Positions 8,330-17,538 of a stretch of DNA of 64,000 nt are shown piece by piece. The notes below the pieces were generated by a model that saw nothing but the letters and a program-made list of their open reading frames with translations, was not told the origin of the DNA and did no database searches. The position numbers and the translations under genes are program-made. Position 1 is the first letter of the stretch. Each line of letters starts with the position of its first letter. The DNA comes from a virus: positions 119,843 to 183,842 of IMG/VR virus record IMGVR_UViG_3300009126_000404; one strand, written 5' to 3'.

Positions 8330-9491
8330 TATTAATCCATTCTGATAGTTCTAAATCAAAACTTTCTAATGTAAGTGCACCATGTGTATCATAGTAATCT
8401 ACAAAATGCCTTACTGTTTCTTTACGTTTTGTAGTATTGTTAAATGGCTTACGCATCTCATTTATAACATGATCAACACCTTCTAGTCTACTTTTATGCT
8501 TTTCAAAAAATGCTAAACTTTCTTTTTTAAATCTATCAGGAATGTTTTCCATTAGTACTTCTGTCTTATTAACAACAGGTCGTATTTGTACTTTTGCATC
8601 TGGATAGTTATTCCATAAATATGTAATAAGTTTAGGTATGTGTCTTACACTTAAACTATTTGCTGTTATATCCCATACCGCCAATCTAAAGTTTTTGTAA
8701 TACTGATCCATTACTTGTAATTTTTCTTCCCATACTGTATCTTGCCTAGTCCACTCATCAGCTGCACCCCAACCATCTACACTAAATCTTATGAATACAT
8801 TTTCAACAGTTTTAAATTGCTTTAAATCTTTTTCTCTTAATAACCTTGTACCATTTGTATTAATTACAAAATTTGCTCTTGGAGCAAGTTTACCTAGTCT
8901 TTCTACAGTAGTAGGAAAGTTTTTAAGATAAAAAGGCTCACCGCCTGCTAAGTATACGTGCTTTAAATTTTTATCAACGCTTGAAATGATATTCTCCCAC
9001 GCTTGTGGATCATCACTCCAATCATAATTGCTTCTATGATATTTTTTTGCTTCTTTTTCTAAACGGCCTTCTTTCCAATTAAAATGCTTTGCCATTGATT
9101 TATGATTATGTAATATTTTATTACTGTTACCTGCGAAACACATAACACATGCTAAGTTACATACGTTACCTAATCTTAAATCTAATGCATGTATTTTATT
9201 ATCTTTAAATGGAACACCTTGGTTAATCATGCCCAACGCTTTTTGCCTAAAACTACGCACACCTTCGCGTTCTGGATCATAACATTTAAAACAACCCGCA
9301 GGTTCGCCACCGTTAGCAATTTCTGTTCTAACCTCATGCATTTCTGGGCTATTCCAAATATCACTTAATTTATAATCTTTAATATGATATTGTGAAAGTT
9401 TATTCTTTAGGTTTTTACAGCACAATGCTACATATCCATCATTATCGATGAATGTAAAATTGTTCGTATATATACAATATTTTTCTGTCAT
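8313..9491 (-). CDS. Radical SAM protein (phage twitch type) 2
   Basis: A 392-residue relative of the adjacent protein. It has the same layout: N-terminal cysteines (YCIY, ALCCKN), CFKC near residue 90, then the radical SAM motif CNLACVMC and the GGEPFYL strand. The two genes overlap by 17 bases and probably arose by duplication, though sequence identity is modest. Substrate unknown. Confidence 0.85.
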   Translation of the reverse strand: MTEKYCIYTNNFTFIDNDGYVALCCKNLKNKLSQYHIKDYKLSDIWNSPEMHEVRTEIANGGEPAGCFKCYDPEREGVRSFRQKALGMINQGVPFKDNKIHALDLRLGNVCNLACVMCFAGNSNKILHNHKSMAKHFNWKEGRLEKEAKKYHRSNYDWSDDPQAWENIISSVDKNLKHVYLAGGEPFYLKNFPTTVERLGKLAPRANFVINTNGTRLLREKDLKQFKTVENVFIRFSVDGWGAADEWTRQDTVWEEKLQVMDQYYKNFRLAVWDITANSLSVRHIPKLITYLWNNYPDAKVQIRPVVNKTEVLMENIPDRFKKESLAFFEKHKSRLEGVDHVINEMRKPFNNTTKRKETVRHFVDYYDTHGALTLESFDLELSEWINNDAEE

Positions 9492-9532
9492 AGGTTGGAG
9501 TTATTTTGTCGTACATCCAAGTTTGTGGACTT

Positions 9533-12052
9533 TTATTGTAACTCTTCTGGTATACCAATATCTTGCACTACTTTATTATCTTTAAATCCGTCAATAACAT
9601 ATTTCTGTGCTTCTTTAGTCCAATTCTTTTGCATTGCTTTTAATAGTGATTCAAAACTATTTAAATCTTTACCACTATCAAGTCCTAATTGTTGTGCTAT
9701 TTCATCTGGTTGTTTCCAAGGACCATCTATTGTTTCGTTTTTATTTTTCTTAGTATAGCCTGTGCCTGCTTTATTAGGAACAGGTGTACGTTTAACACGC
9801 AATAACCCTTCTGTTGGGCTCCACATTAAACGTCTAGTTTCCATTGCACGACCGTCTTCTAACTTAGCATCACTTTCATCTCTATTGTGAACTGCGGCCA
9901 ATGTTGCAATCATAATGTTACGATAAACACCTTTGTATTTTGAATCATCTTCATGTGGTGTATGATAATATGTTTTTAGCCAACCTGGATCTCCTGGCAT
10001 AAAGTCAACCTGTACAAATCCTGTACGTGGTCTACCTTCAGGATCTACTTTGCTTTTATCAAAGTTTTGTATTTTTACTTTTGTCATAACAACACTAGTT
10101 TTTCTAATATCACTGACAAGTGGATTTTTATTAAGAGCTTCAATAAACGCTGGAATCTCTTCTGGTGCTATTTTCAACGCTACATCAATATCACCACTAA
10201 ATTGTTTTTTGCCTACACTGCCTAATGTATTATTTTGTAAATCAATACCTAACGACTTTTCTAATTGTTCTAATGTTGGTTTAATCTCATCAATATGTAC
10301 TGTTCCAACACCTGGCATTGCTCCGCCCTCGTTTAATACAAAGTATTTTGTAATTAAATTTTCATTTTCAAATGTACCATATTTTTCTACCCATTTGTAT
10401 AAATTTGTTTTCCAGTATGGACTTTGACTTCCGTAATCCCAATGTTTCTTTTTCTTCTTATTTTTATTATTCTTGCCCGTTGGCGGTGGTGGGCCACCTG
10501 CGGCGCCACCTGGTGGTGCTAATGGTGATATCTCTGGATGTATATCTGGTCTATAAGTTGGTACGAATTTTGGACCGGTCTGAGGAATTTCTTTAGTCGT
10601 AATATCTGGATGTCTACCTGGTGTTTCAGGTGGAATATATGGCTTCGCATCTGGTTCTACTTTAGTTGGTTCCTTTTTAGGCTCTACCTTAGGTTCCTTT
10701 TTAGGTTCTATTTTTGGTTCCTTCTTAGGCTCTAATTTTGGTTCCTTCTTAGGTTCTATTTTTGGTTCCTTTTTAGGTTCTATTTTTGGTTCCGTCGCTG
10801 GTGGTTCTACTGGCATTCCTGGTTTTCCAGGCTCAACAGGTGGTTTTCCTGGATCATTCCAACCTGGTTTAATTCGAGTTGGAATAGAGTTAGGGTTCTG
10901 TCCTGGCTTCCATTTTATAGGATCAGGTACTTCAACAGGTGGCTCAATTGCTGGTGGTACAAATGGAATAACTTTTGGATCACTGCCAGGTTCTGGTATT
11001 GGGCCTTTTCCTGGTTCATGTGGAGTAATTTCTGGATCATTTGCTGGTTCTGGTTGTCCTATGCCTGGAGGAAAAATTGGTACAATTTTCGGTTGTGGTA
11101 CTAATTTGGGTAATGGATCAGCTTCAGGTTCAGGTTGTGTTATTGGTCCTACTCCTGGTTCATGTGGAGTAATTGGAACGGGTGCTGTACTTGCTATTAT
11201 TTTATCTATTTGCTGAGTTTGTGTAGCTACTTCTGTTGTAGTTGCAGGACTTTTAACTATTTGTGTTACTAATTCGTAAAGCAAATAAGCATCTAAGGCA
11301 AGTAATCCAGCATTTGCTACAATCATACCTGGACCTGTAATTGCGGTTGCACCTGTTACTGTAGCATGTCTTAATCCTAGTTTTACTAAAAATCTTGAAA
11401 TTAAACTCTTTGCAGTTTTCTTTTCTGTTTGAGTTGCTATTTTTTTCGCTAACTCTTTTGCAACTTTTTCATCAATTTCTGTTTGAGTTAATACTTTTTT
11501 AGTGTTAAAATCAATTACAACTGCTGGTTTTACAATTTTATGTGTTACAACACGTGGTTTAAAATTAGGTGTATCAGGTAATTTAAGTGCTGGATCGGCT
11601 TCTGCTAATAATTTAATAGACTCAAATACTAACTTACCTTGCGTACTGTCTAATGAATAATCATGTGATTGAATTTCAAATTCTTTATTTGATGTCTTAA
11701 AATTTTTCTTACGCATTACTGTTTTAGCAACAAGATCAAGTTCGTTATTAACTGAATCCCAACGTAAAGCAAAAGGTACATTGACATCTGTAGCTAGGTC
11801 TTTTAGAACTGCTTCTGTATTTGGTCCTAATTCTGCTATAGGTTTGCCCCATTTTTTGTATTCTTGCTTGAATAAACGAGTAAGCTCACTCGCTGTAATT
11901 TGTTTTACATTACGCTCATCATTTACTCTGCTTAGAAAATGACGGGTGAATTCTACATCAATTCCGACTTTTGCAAATAATCTGTCTGCAAAAACCTCTA
12001 ATTGATCTAATTCTGTCTGTGATAAGGGTTTGTCTACTTCGTTTATTCTCAT
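9533..12052 (-). CDS. Leader-bearing nucleotidyltransferase with Pro/Lys repeat linker
   Basis: The 839-residue protein begins MRINEVDKPLSQ (shared leader). Residues 1-170 form an alpha/beta region; a hydrophobic segment follows near 250; then a very long Pro-rich linker contains tandem KKEPK-[IVL]-EP units. Near residue 620 the pattern GSVGKKQFSGDIDVAL, followed by VQVDFMPG, matches the nucleotidyltransferase superfamily active site (GS, D-x-D, later D). The acceptor could be RNA, a sugar or protein. A late promoter sits 5 nt before the ATG. The combination of leader and linker suggests a virion-packaged enzyme; this is inference. Confidence 0.7.
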   Translation of the reverse strand: MRINEVDKPLSQTELDQLEVFADRLFAKVGIDVEFTRHFLSRVNDERNVKQITASELTRLFKQEYKKWGKPIAELGPNTEAVLKDLATDVNVPFALRWDSVNNELDLVAKTVMRKKNFKTSNKEFEIQSHDYSLDSTQGKLVFESIKLLAEADPALKLPDTPNFKPRVVTHKIVKPAVVIDFNTKKVLTQTEIDEKVAKELAKKIATQTEKKTAKSLISRFLVKLGLRHATVTGATAITGPGMIVANAGLLALDAYLLYELVTQIVKSPATTTEVATQTQQIDKIIASTAPVPITPHEPGVGPITQPEPEADPLPKLVPQPKIVPIFPPGIGQPEPANDPEITPHEPGKGPIPEPGSDPKVIPFVPPAIEPPVEVPDPIKWKPGQNPNSIPTRIKPGWNDPGKPPVEPGKPGMPVEPPATEPKIEPKKEPKIEPKKEPKLEPKKEPKIEPKKEPKVEPKKEPTKVEPDAKPYIPPETPGRHPDITTKEIPQTGPKFVPTYRPDIHPEISPLAPPGGAAGGPPPPTGKNNKNKKKKKHWDYGSQSPYWKTNLYKWVEKYGTFENENLITKYFVLNEGGAMPGVGTVHIDEIKPTLEQLEKSLGIDLQNNTLGSVGKKQFSGDIDVALKIAPEEIPAFIEALNKNPLVSDIRKTSVVMTKVKIQNFDKSKVDPEGRPRTGFVQVDFMPGDPGWLKTYYHTPHEDDSKYKGVYRNIMIATLAAVHNRDESDAKLEDGRAMETRRLMWSPTEGLLRVKRTPVPNKAGTGYTKKNKNETIDGPWKQPDEIAQQLGLDSGKDLNSFESLLKAMQKNWTKEAQKYVIDGFKDNKVVQDIGIPEELQ
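10671..10793 (-). repeat. Tandem KKEPKxEP-coding repeat
   Basis: About five to six units of 24 bases encode the Lys-Glu-Pro linker of the nucleotidyltransferase gene. Units differ by a few bases, so the array is old enough to have diverged but still repetitive enough for slippage. Confidence 0.7.
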
Positions 12053-12057
12053 ACAAC

Positions 12058-12065
12058 TATTTATG
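12058..12065 (-). promoter_or_regulatory. Late promoter CATAAATA, 5 nt before ATG
   Basis: The minus strand reads CATAAATA-GTTGT-ATG with no Shine-Dalgarno sequence, predicting a leaderless message for the gene ending at 9533. Confidence 0.65.
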
Positions 12066-12083
12066 CCAAAACGTATATTGATA

Positions 12084-12467
12084 TTACCAATAGAATACAG
12101 CTTGGTAGGTTATTAAATAAGTTATTAATGTATATGTAGCATAATGAGCTATTTGATCAAATGTTTGTACTCTCCAAAATGCAGGAGTAAGTCTTTTTAT
12201 ATTAAATTTATGATTAAAATTTGCTTTGCCACAATCTATATGCCAGTGAGCTACATAATCTAACATTGCATAACCTAGTGCTAATATTGGACTGACCCAA
12301 AATAATAATACTATAAATGTTAAAATTCCATGGTCTAATGAATGTAAATGTAATCCTTTATTAAAATATTGTCGTTTACCTGATGGTTTTCTAAAAGATT
12401 GAATGGCTAAGTCAGCTACTGCATGTTTACACATTAATACAAACAGTAATAAAAGTTGGTCTTCCAT
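12084..12467 (-). CDS. DUF3307-like membrane protein
   Basis: This 127-residue protein is hydrophobic with three to four membrane segments. Conserved-looking polar positions inside the membrane region (KHAVADLAIQS, HLHSLDHG, LDYVAHWHIDCGK, FDQIAHYATY) resemble the His/Asp pattern of DUF3307 proteins found in phages and bacteria. Function of that family is unknown. Confidence 0.5.
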   Translation of the reverse strand: MEDQLLLLFVLMCKHAVADLAIQSFRKPSGKRQYFNKGLHLHSLDHGILTFIVLLFWVSPILALGYAMLDYVAHWHIDCGKANFNHKFNIKRLTPAFWRVQTFDQIAHYATYTLITYLITYQAVFYW

Positions 12468-12689
12468 TTATTCTATTGGCTTTTCACCTGTTAGGCGAGG
12501 TCTTGCAAACCATAATTTAAACCAGGCTTCTGTACCTGGCTGTATATTTCTATCTCTTTGAATTTTACCTTTAGCAGAACCGATAATACTAATATTACTA
12601 CCCTCAGGAGCTTTCTCTCCTAGTTTATTTCCTTGCTTATCAGTTATTCCTGCTAAGTATTTTAATCTGTAAACTTCATCTTGTGTCAT
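12468..12689 (-). CDS. Small phage protein, unknown
   Basis: 73 residues beginning MTQDEVYRLKYLAGITDKQG. The R-L-x-x-LAGI pattern is often seen near the N-terminus of T4-like marine virion proteins, from memory. It lies directly after, and overlaps by one base, the zinc-rich gene upstream. Confidence 0.55.
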   Translation of the reverse strand: MTQDEVYRLKYLAGITDKQGNKLGEKAPEGSNISIIGSAKGKIQRDRNIQPGTEAWFKLWFARPRLTGEKPIE

Positions 12690-13027
12690 TAATGTGCTCC
12701 TAGAAATCTTTTATTACATCCACACTTGCAACCTGCTTTGCAATCACAGTCTATAACTTTGTGCCCACATGAACATATTTCTTTTTGAAAACTATCTAAT
12801 GCTCTAGCATAAGATGAAGTCCCAAGTCTAACGTGTGCTTTATTTTTAACTGGCTCATAATCATTATCAGATACCCATTCAATTTGCTCTGGATCATGTG
12901 TTCGTTTTGAGCCACAATGAGTACAGAATAATTCTGTTGGAATCCATTTGTCTGATGCCGCTACTGACCAAAATCCATTACATGATTGACAAGTAAAATG
13001 CCATATTGTTTCTTTATAAACTTGCAT
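12689..13027 (-). CDS. Multi-zinc-ribbon phage protein
   Basis: 112 residues with at least three Cys clusters: CQSCNGFW near residue 14, CTHCGSKR near 35 and CSCGHKVIDCDCKAGCKCGC at the C-terminus. The first two could form one zinc ribbon and the last a compact Cys-rich knot. No enzymatic motif is seen. It may be a nucleic-acid or protein adaptor. Confidence 0.6.
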   Translation of the reverse strand: MQVYKETIWHFTCQSCNGFWSVAASDKWIPTELFCTHCGSKRTHDPEQIEWVSDNDYEPVKNKAHVRLGTSSYARALDSFQKEICSCGHKVIDCDCKAGCKCGCNKRFLGAH

Positions 13028-13139
13028 TATCTAATTCTTCTTCTAATTCAGCAATTAACTTAGCAAATCTTTGTTTCTCAACACAATTAATTTTATGTGC
13101 TTCGTATATATTTTTATAATTTACTAACAAAAGTTCCAT
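13014..13139 (-). CDS. Small coiled-coil protein (41 aa)
   Basis: ATG at 13139 opens MELLLVNYKNIYEAHK and the frame ends at TAA 13014-13016, overlapping the next gene by 14 bases. The C-terminal half has an acidic leucine heptad pattern. Its upstream region is A-rich with only a weak ribosome-binding site, so confidence is moderate. Confidence 0.45.
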   Translation of the reverse strand: MELLLVNYKNIYEAHKINCVEKQRFAKLIAELEEELDNASL

Positions 13140-13146
13140 GGTTTTT

Positions 13147-13761
13147 TTACTTAATTGCACTGTCCTTCTCAAATATCTTTTCTTCTCGTTCACAAGTATT
13201 TGATTCTTGTGTTACTTGGCCTGCTTTAAACTGTTCTAACCCTTGTTGTACTTTTGATAATGGGTCTTCGTCTGCTTGATACTTAATTCCAATTCCACCA
13301 CTACTTTGCCAACGTTGAATATTTTTACCTAAATCGTCAATTAATATGTTTGGTGTCCCGTCTGCTTGTTTAGCATATGAAGTTTTATCACCAACTATAT
13401 GAATATCAGTTGGTTTAATTTTTAATTTTCTTCCAATCCAATCTATCTTATGCATTTTACTATTAGCATGATCATTTCTTAAAGGTGAACTTAATATTTT
13501 ATATGAGCCAAAGAAATTTATAACCATTTGAATTAATTTATCTGCTGTAGGAAATTTTGGTAATTGAGCGAAGAAGTCTGTGCCTATCATTTTATCTAAT
13601 GTTGGGTCAATATCTGCTGGTGGAATATCTTTATAGTTTCCTGTTTTAATACCTGCTAGTTTAGCCCATTCTTCAAAGAAGTTTGCTAATACGCCATCCA
13701 TGTCAATATAAACAATTGGTTCGCTTTTTGGCTCTTCATTTATTATATCATTAATTAGCAT
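13147..13761 (-). CDS. HAD phosphatase, 5'(3')-deoxyribonucleotidase-like, with leader
   Basis: 204 residues. After the leader MLINDIINE comes the HAD motif I DMDGVLANF, with Asp nucleophile and Asp acid/base, then ILSSPLRND (motif II) and a DDLGKN metal-binding motif IV. This order matches the NT5C-like deoxyribonucleotidases often found in T4-like phages, which dephosphorylate dNMPs. The leader is identical to that of the next upstream gene over nine residues, as if acquired by domain shuffling. It may be packaged, or the leader may serve another role. Confidence 0.7.
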   Translation of the reverse strand: MLINDIINEEPKSEPIVYIDMDGVLANFFEEWAKLAGIKTGNYKDIPPADIDPTLDKMIGTDFFAQLPKFPTADKLIQMVINFFGSYKILSSPLRNDHANSKMHKIDWIGRKLKIKPTDIHIVGDKTSYAKQADGTPNILIDDLGKNIQRWQSSGGIGIKYQADEDPLSKVQQGLEQFKAGQVTQESNTCEREEKIFEKDSAIK

Positions 13762-14476
13762 ATACTTCTCCAGTTTCTATATAAGACCATATCTTCTTAA
13801 GTAATTTTTTTATAACAGGGTGACTACTGTCAAACCCAAATACTGAGAAATAAGCAAATAAATTAGGAGACAATAAATTCTCTTTCTCTCTGTATTGTGC
13901 AGTTTTTCCTGCCATACGTAATAATGTAAGAGCAGTTTCTTTATCTGTTTTACGTACTAATTCACTAGCGATGTTTTTAGCATACGCCTCTATTTCATCA
14001 TCGTTTCCTAAATATTCTCTAGATTTTTTTATTTTATCTGATAATCCTTTTACAGGTCTAAACTCACGTTGCTTTTTAAACCCTCTTTGTCGATATTGAT
14101 TTTTATGAATTAATTCATGTTCTAATACATCAATAAGTCTATTCTTAATATTGTTTACTCCTTCTGTACTAAAAGCAATTGTTTTATCTTTGTCAGAAAA
14201 TAATAAATCAATTTCAAAATGATCAAATCCTTCTTCATCTTCAACAGGATCATAAGAGGCATTCATATTCATATCGCCTTCTCCTACATTTTTAGATTGT
14301 GCAAATCCTACTTCATCAACACCTATTGAATTTAACTCAACTTGTAATTTTTTAGCAATATTTTTAAAGGAAATTTCTTTACCTGATCCAATAAAGGTTA
14401 AAAAAGGTGACAAGGCTGATTCAATATCTTGTCTAGTAATTAATTCGTTTTCATTTATTATATCATTAATTAACAT
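13751..14476 (-). CDS. Putative zinc metallopeptidase (HExxH) with leader
   Basis: 241 residues beginning MLINDIINENELI, the same nine-residue leader as the HAD gene next to it. Near residue 120 LEHELIHKNQYR gives the zincin motif H-E-x-x-H; a later acidic helix (DDEIEAYAKNIA) could provide the third zinc ligand. The family is not one I can name. A packaged peptidase acting early on host proteins is possible but speculative. Confidence 0.6.
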   Translation of the reverse strand: MLINDIINENELITRQDIESALSPFLTFIGSGKEISFKNIAKKLQVELNSIGVDEVGFAQSKNVGEGDMNMNASYDPVEDEEGFDHFEIDLLFSDKDKTIAFSTEGVNNIKNRLIDVLEHELIHKNQYRQRGFKKQREFRPVKGLSDKIKKSREYLGNDDEIEAYAKNIASELVRKTDKETALTLLRMAGKTAQYREKENLLSPNLFAYFSVFGFDSSHPVIKKLLKKIWSYIETGEVYAN

Positions 14477-16185
14477 TTTTTTAAATCCTGGTTTTCATCT
14501 AAAGATAATTTAGCCGCAATTGCCATTTGTCTTTTCTTTGCTTTGCTTTTACCTTTGAATTGTGGTGCATCACTTTTATAAAAGTCTTTAATAACATCAC
14601 TCATTGAAGTGTTTTTTGTTATTTTTTCATTAGTAACACTTGGTATTAGTACTTCTGGCATTTTTATATTAGAAATATCTTTGCCCATACTGTCTTTGTA
14701 TGCGTTAGCAAGTCTACTACGTTCGTTAGGATCATCTGTTCTATAGAATTGATTTGCAATGGCCATATCAGCAACTATCATGTCTGCTGGTGCTTCTATT
14801 ATTATTGGCTTGTAATAACCTATCTTTTTAAAATCTTTGTTTGTTAAACTATAAAATGTACTTTCCCATTTATCAGGATGTAATGCAAATCCTCCATTAC
14901 GTTCTGGAACTATCTCTGCTAATGGATCTGCTCCTTGATGGAACTTTCCTAATTTATATAAACGAACTAACATTCCTTCTGCAATAGGCTTTTTTAAATA
15001 ATATTCTAATCTACCTCGTTCTGTAGACAAGTCTGAATCTTCTTTTAATAAATCATCTTTTGTAGCAGTAAAATTACTTTGCTTCCATTGTTGTTTTAAT
15101 TTATTAAGTGTTGCACCCATTTCTGGACCTGGCTTCATACCTTTAGCAATTAAGTCTGCACCTGTTATAGGAAAGTCTGGAACATTGGCAGTAACCGCAT
15201 GATCAGCCATTTTACTTTGTCCTTGTAACTCTGCTAATGCTTGAATTTTTTCTTTTTCTACTCCATCAGCAATCATGTGTTCTACTTTAGTTTTATCAAG
15301 TGTATTGTTTTTATTCTTAACTAAAAAGTCTAATAGTACTGCTTCATTATTGCTTAACTTCCAACGCTTTGCTATATCTACACTATTACCTAATTGTGCT
15401 AATGCTACAATAGGATTACCTCTGTCTTTTACTTTAGTTAAGTCATTTGTTGCCAATCCTATGATTTTACTTACACCTGCTTTTTCCATCATTGCTAATA
15501 CACTTGCAACATTTTGTCCTGCAAGTAATTTACTCATTTCTTGCCAAACACGTTCAGCACTTATTTGTGTTAATCCTTTTGCATGTGTACTAATTGAATT
15601 TAATGTATCTCCATCCCATGTAGGCGTTGATAATCTACCTTGGAAACGAAAGTAACGTAATATTCGTAAATAATCTTCTGTAATTCTTTCTTCTGGATCG
15701 CCTACAAATTTACTTACTTTATCTTGTAAATCATCCATACCATTAAAGTAATCATATACATTACCATCAATATCCATACTCATAGCATTGTATGTTAGGT
15801 CTCTGCGTTTAGCATCTTCTTCCCAACTACGCACAAATTCAACTTCAGCATGTCTGCCGTCAGTTTCTTTGTCTGCTCTTAGTGTTGTTATCTCAAATGG
15901 TTTGCTGTCTATGATTGCTGTAATAGTACCATGTTCTAAACCTGTTGGTTTATATGATATACCTGCTTTATCAAGTATAGCAATCATTTCATCTGGTGTG
16001 GCGTCTGTAGCGAAGTCAATATCTTTAGGTGATTTTCCTAGTGCAATATCTCGTACTGCACCACCTACTATTCGCATTTCGTGATTGTTGTCTTTAAATA
16101 CTTTGTCAAGAGTTTGTATAGGCGTAGATATAATAGGTTTTATATTTAATCTTTCCTCGTATATAAGTAATTCACCGATACGCAT
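14470..16185 (-). CDS. cca: CCA-adding tRNA nucleotidyltransferase (class II) with leader
   Basis: 571 residues beginning MRIGELLIYEERL (shared leader). Class II CCA-adding/poly(A) polymerase motifs appear in order: GGAVRD, DIDFATDA (metal-binding Asp pair), the RRDLTYNAM motif, DYFNGMDDL, and EDYLRILRYFRF. A C-terminal region after residue 400 is phage-specific and ends in a Lys-rich tail. The enzyme adds or repairs 3' CCA; in this genome the tRNA-Thr gene lacks an encoded CCA, giving it a plausible native substrate. Poly(A) addition cannot be excluded from motifs. Confidence 0.85.
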   Translation of the reverse strand: MRIGELLIYEERLNIKPIISTPIQTLDKVFKDNNHEMRIVGGAVRDIALGKSPKDIDFATDATPDEMIAILDKAGISYKPTGLEHGTITAIIDSKPFEITTLRADKETDGRHAEVEFVRSWEEDAKRRDLTYNAMSMDIDGNVYDYFNGMDDLQDKVSKFVGDPEERITEDYLRILRYFRFQGRLSTPTWDGDTLNSISTHAKGLTQISAERVWQEMSKLLAGQNVASVLAMMEKAGVSKIIGLATNDLTKVKDRGNPIVALAQLGNSVDIAKRWKLSNNEAVLLDFLVKNKNNTLDKTKVEHMIADGVEKEKIQALAELQGQSKMADHAVTANVPDFPITGADLIAKGMKPGPEMGATLNKLKQQWKQSNFTATKDDLLKEDSDLSTERGRLEYYLKKPIAEGMLVRLYKLGKFHQGADPLAEIVPERNGGFALHPDKWESTFYSLTNKDFKKIGYYKPIIIEAPADMIVADMAIANQFYRTDDPNERSRLANAYKDSMGKDISNIKMPEVLIPSVTNEKITKNTSMSDVIKDFYKSDAPQFKGKSKAKKRQMAIAAKLSLDENQDLKKC

Positions 16186-16194
16186 ATTAAGTCC

Positions 16195-17490
16195 TTATTT
16201 AAAGCCATACTTTTGAGCTACACCCAGTAAATTTGAATCCCAATAATTACCTTTGTTTAAGTTACTCCAATAACTTTTAAGTTTACCACCCTTTTTCTTA
16301 TCTTTCTTCTTAGGTTTTTCTTTTGGTTTTATTTTTTTGTTTGCTACTTTTTTAGCTACTACTTTAGAACTAGTGGCACCTGCTGCCGGAGCTATATCTG
16401 TCTTTTTAGCAGTTTGTTTAGAAGTTTGTTTAGCGGTTACTTTAGCGGCTGTTGAAGTTGCCGCCGGTGTTGTACTAATTTTAACTTTTTTAGCCTTAGC
16501 CGCATCATCTGCCGCCTTTTGTAACTTATCATCTACTTTGCCTTTTAACTTATCAACTGCTTTAGTTGTTGCTTTAGTTGCCGTTGAAGTTGCCGCCGGT
16601 GCTGTTGAGTGTGGCATTACATCTTTTACTTTTTTAGATGTTGTTTTAGTTGTTACTTTAGCGGCTGTTGAAGTTGCCGCTGGTGTTGTATCAACTTTAA
16701 CTTTTTGTGCTTTTTTTATTAAAGCATCATCTGCTTTCTTATTGATTTGTTTAGCTGTTGCATCACTGGCTGCTTTTGCTAATTTTGGATCTACTTTACC
16801 TTTTAATTTATCAACTGCTTTAGTTGTTGTTTTAGCAACTGCTGTTGATACTGGAGCAGTAGTCGTTTTATTAATTGCTGTAGCTATTGAAGAAGAAGGC
16901 GAAGATAAATCTAAAATTTTCTGTTTAATCTTAGCGGCATGTGGTGAATCAATTCTAGTTACTGTTGCTTTACCATCTACACCTGCAATGAATTTACCTT
17001 TTGATGTTGTTATAGTATCGCCTGGCTTTGCTGTTTGTACAACTTTTTTAGATGTTGTAGTTGTTGCTGTACTTCCCACTGATGCATTAGAAACTTTATT
17101 AATACCTTTAGGAACTTCTACATTTTTTGGAGTTGGAATATCTGCTGTTTTCTTTTGAGCTATTTTAGCTGCCTTTTTGGATTTATAAATTTTCTTACCT
17201 ACTTTATAACCTTTACCTATTACCTTACCAAGTACTCCGCCTGCTATTGTTATTGCTACGTCGGTTCCTACTCGAGTGGCTAATTCTGCTTTAGTAATTT
17301 CACCTCTCTCATATTGCTTTTTTGCTTGATATGTATCGTATGCAGTCCACGCCGCACCACCTGCCCATAATGCAACAGGTATTAATGGTAAAAACTCAAG
17401 AATAACTTGTCGTTCATCTTTATTAACACCTCGTTCTTTTAAAATTGTATCTGCGGGTAGGTCTTTTTCTACCAAATTGGCTATTCTCAT
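16195..17490 (-). CDS. Leader-bearing Ala/Thr/Lys repeat protein
   Basis: The ATG at 17490 (MRIANLVEKDLP, with L-V-E at residues 6-8) follows an AGGAG site; a TTG at 17523 is less likely. The 431-residue product has a hydrophobic segment near residue 35-50 and another Gly-rich one near 80-95, then a long low-complexity region with repeats of the type TTPAATSTAAKVT and AVDKLKGKVD, and a Lys-rich C-terminus. It resembles histone H1-like or structural internal proteins in composition only. Function unknown. Confidence 0.65.
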   Translation of the reverse strand: MRIANLVEKDLPADTILKERGVNKDERQVILEFLPLIPVALWAGGAAWTAYDTYQAKKQYERGEITKAELATRVGTDVAITIAGGVLGKVIGKGYKVGKKIYKSKKAAKIAQKKTADIPTPKNVEVPKGINKVSNASVGSTATTTTSKKVVQTAKPGDTITTSKGKFIAGVDGKATVTRIDSPHAAKIKQKILDLSSPSSSIATAINKTTTAPVSTAVAKTTTKAVDKLKGKVDPKLAKAASDATAKQINKKADDALIKKAQKVKVDTTPAATSTAAKVTTKTTSKKVKDVMPHSTAPAATSTATKATTKAVDKLKGKVDDKLQKAADDAAKAKKVKISTTPAATSTAAKVTAKQTSKQTAKKTDIAPAAGATSSKVVAKKVANKKIKPKEKPKKKDKKKGGKLKSYWSNLNKGNYWDSNLLGVAQKYGFK

Positions 17491-17513
17491 AACTGATAAG
17501 TCTCCTATGTAAC

Positions 17514-17521
17514 TATTTATC
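17514..17521 (-). promoter_or_regulatory. Late promoter GATAAATA
   Basis: GATAAATAGTTAC lies 23 nt upstream of the ATG at 17490, with an AGGAG ribosome-binding site between them. Confidence 0.6.
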
Positions 17522-17538
17522 AATTAATGATATTATGT

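Noticed and set aside
16337-17158. A 273-codon plus-strand frame rich in Ala and Val
   Set aside because: It is the mirror of the Ala/Thr/Lys repeat gene on the minus strand; repetitive codons keep the opposite frame open. No ribosome-binding site or promoter.
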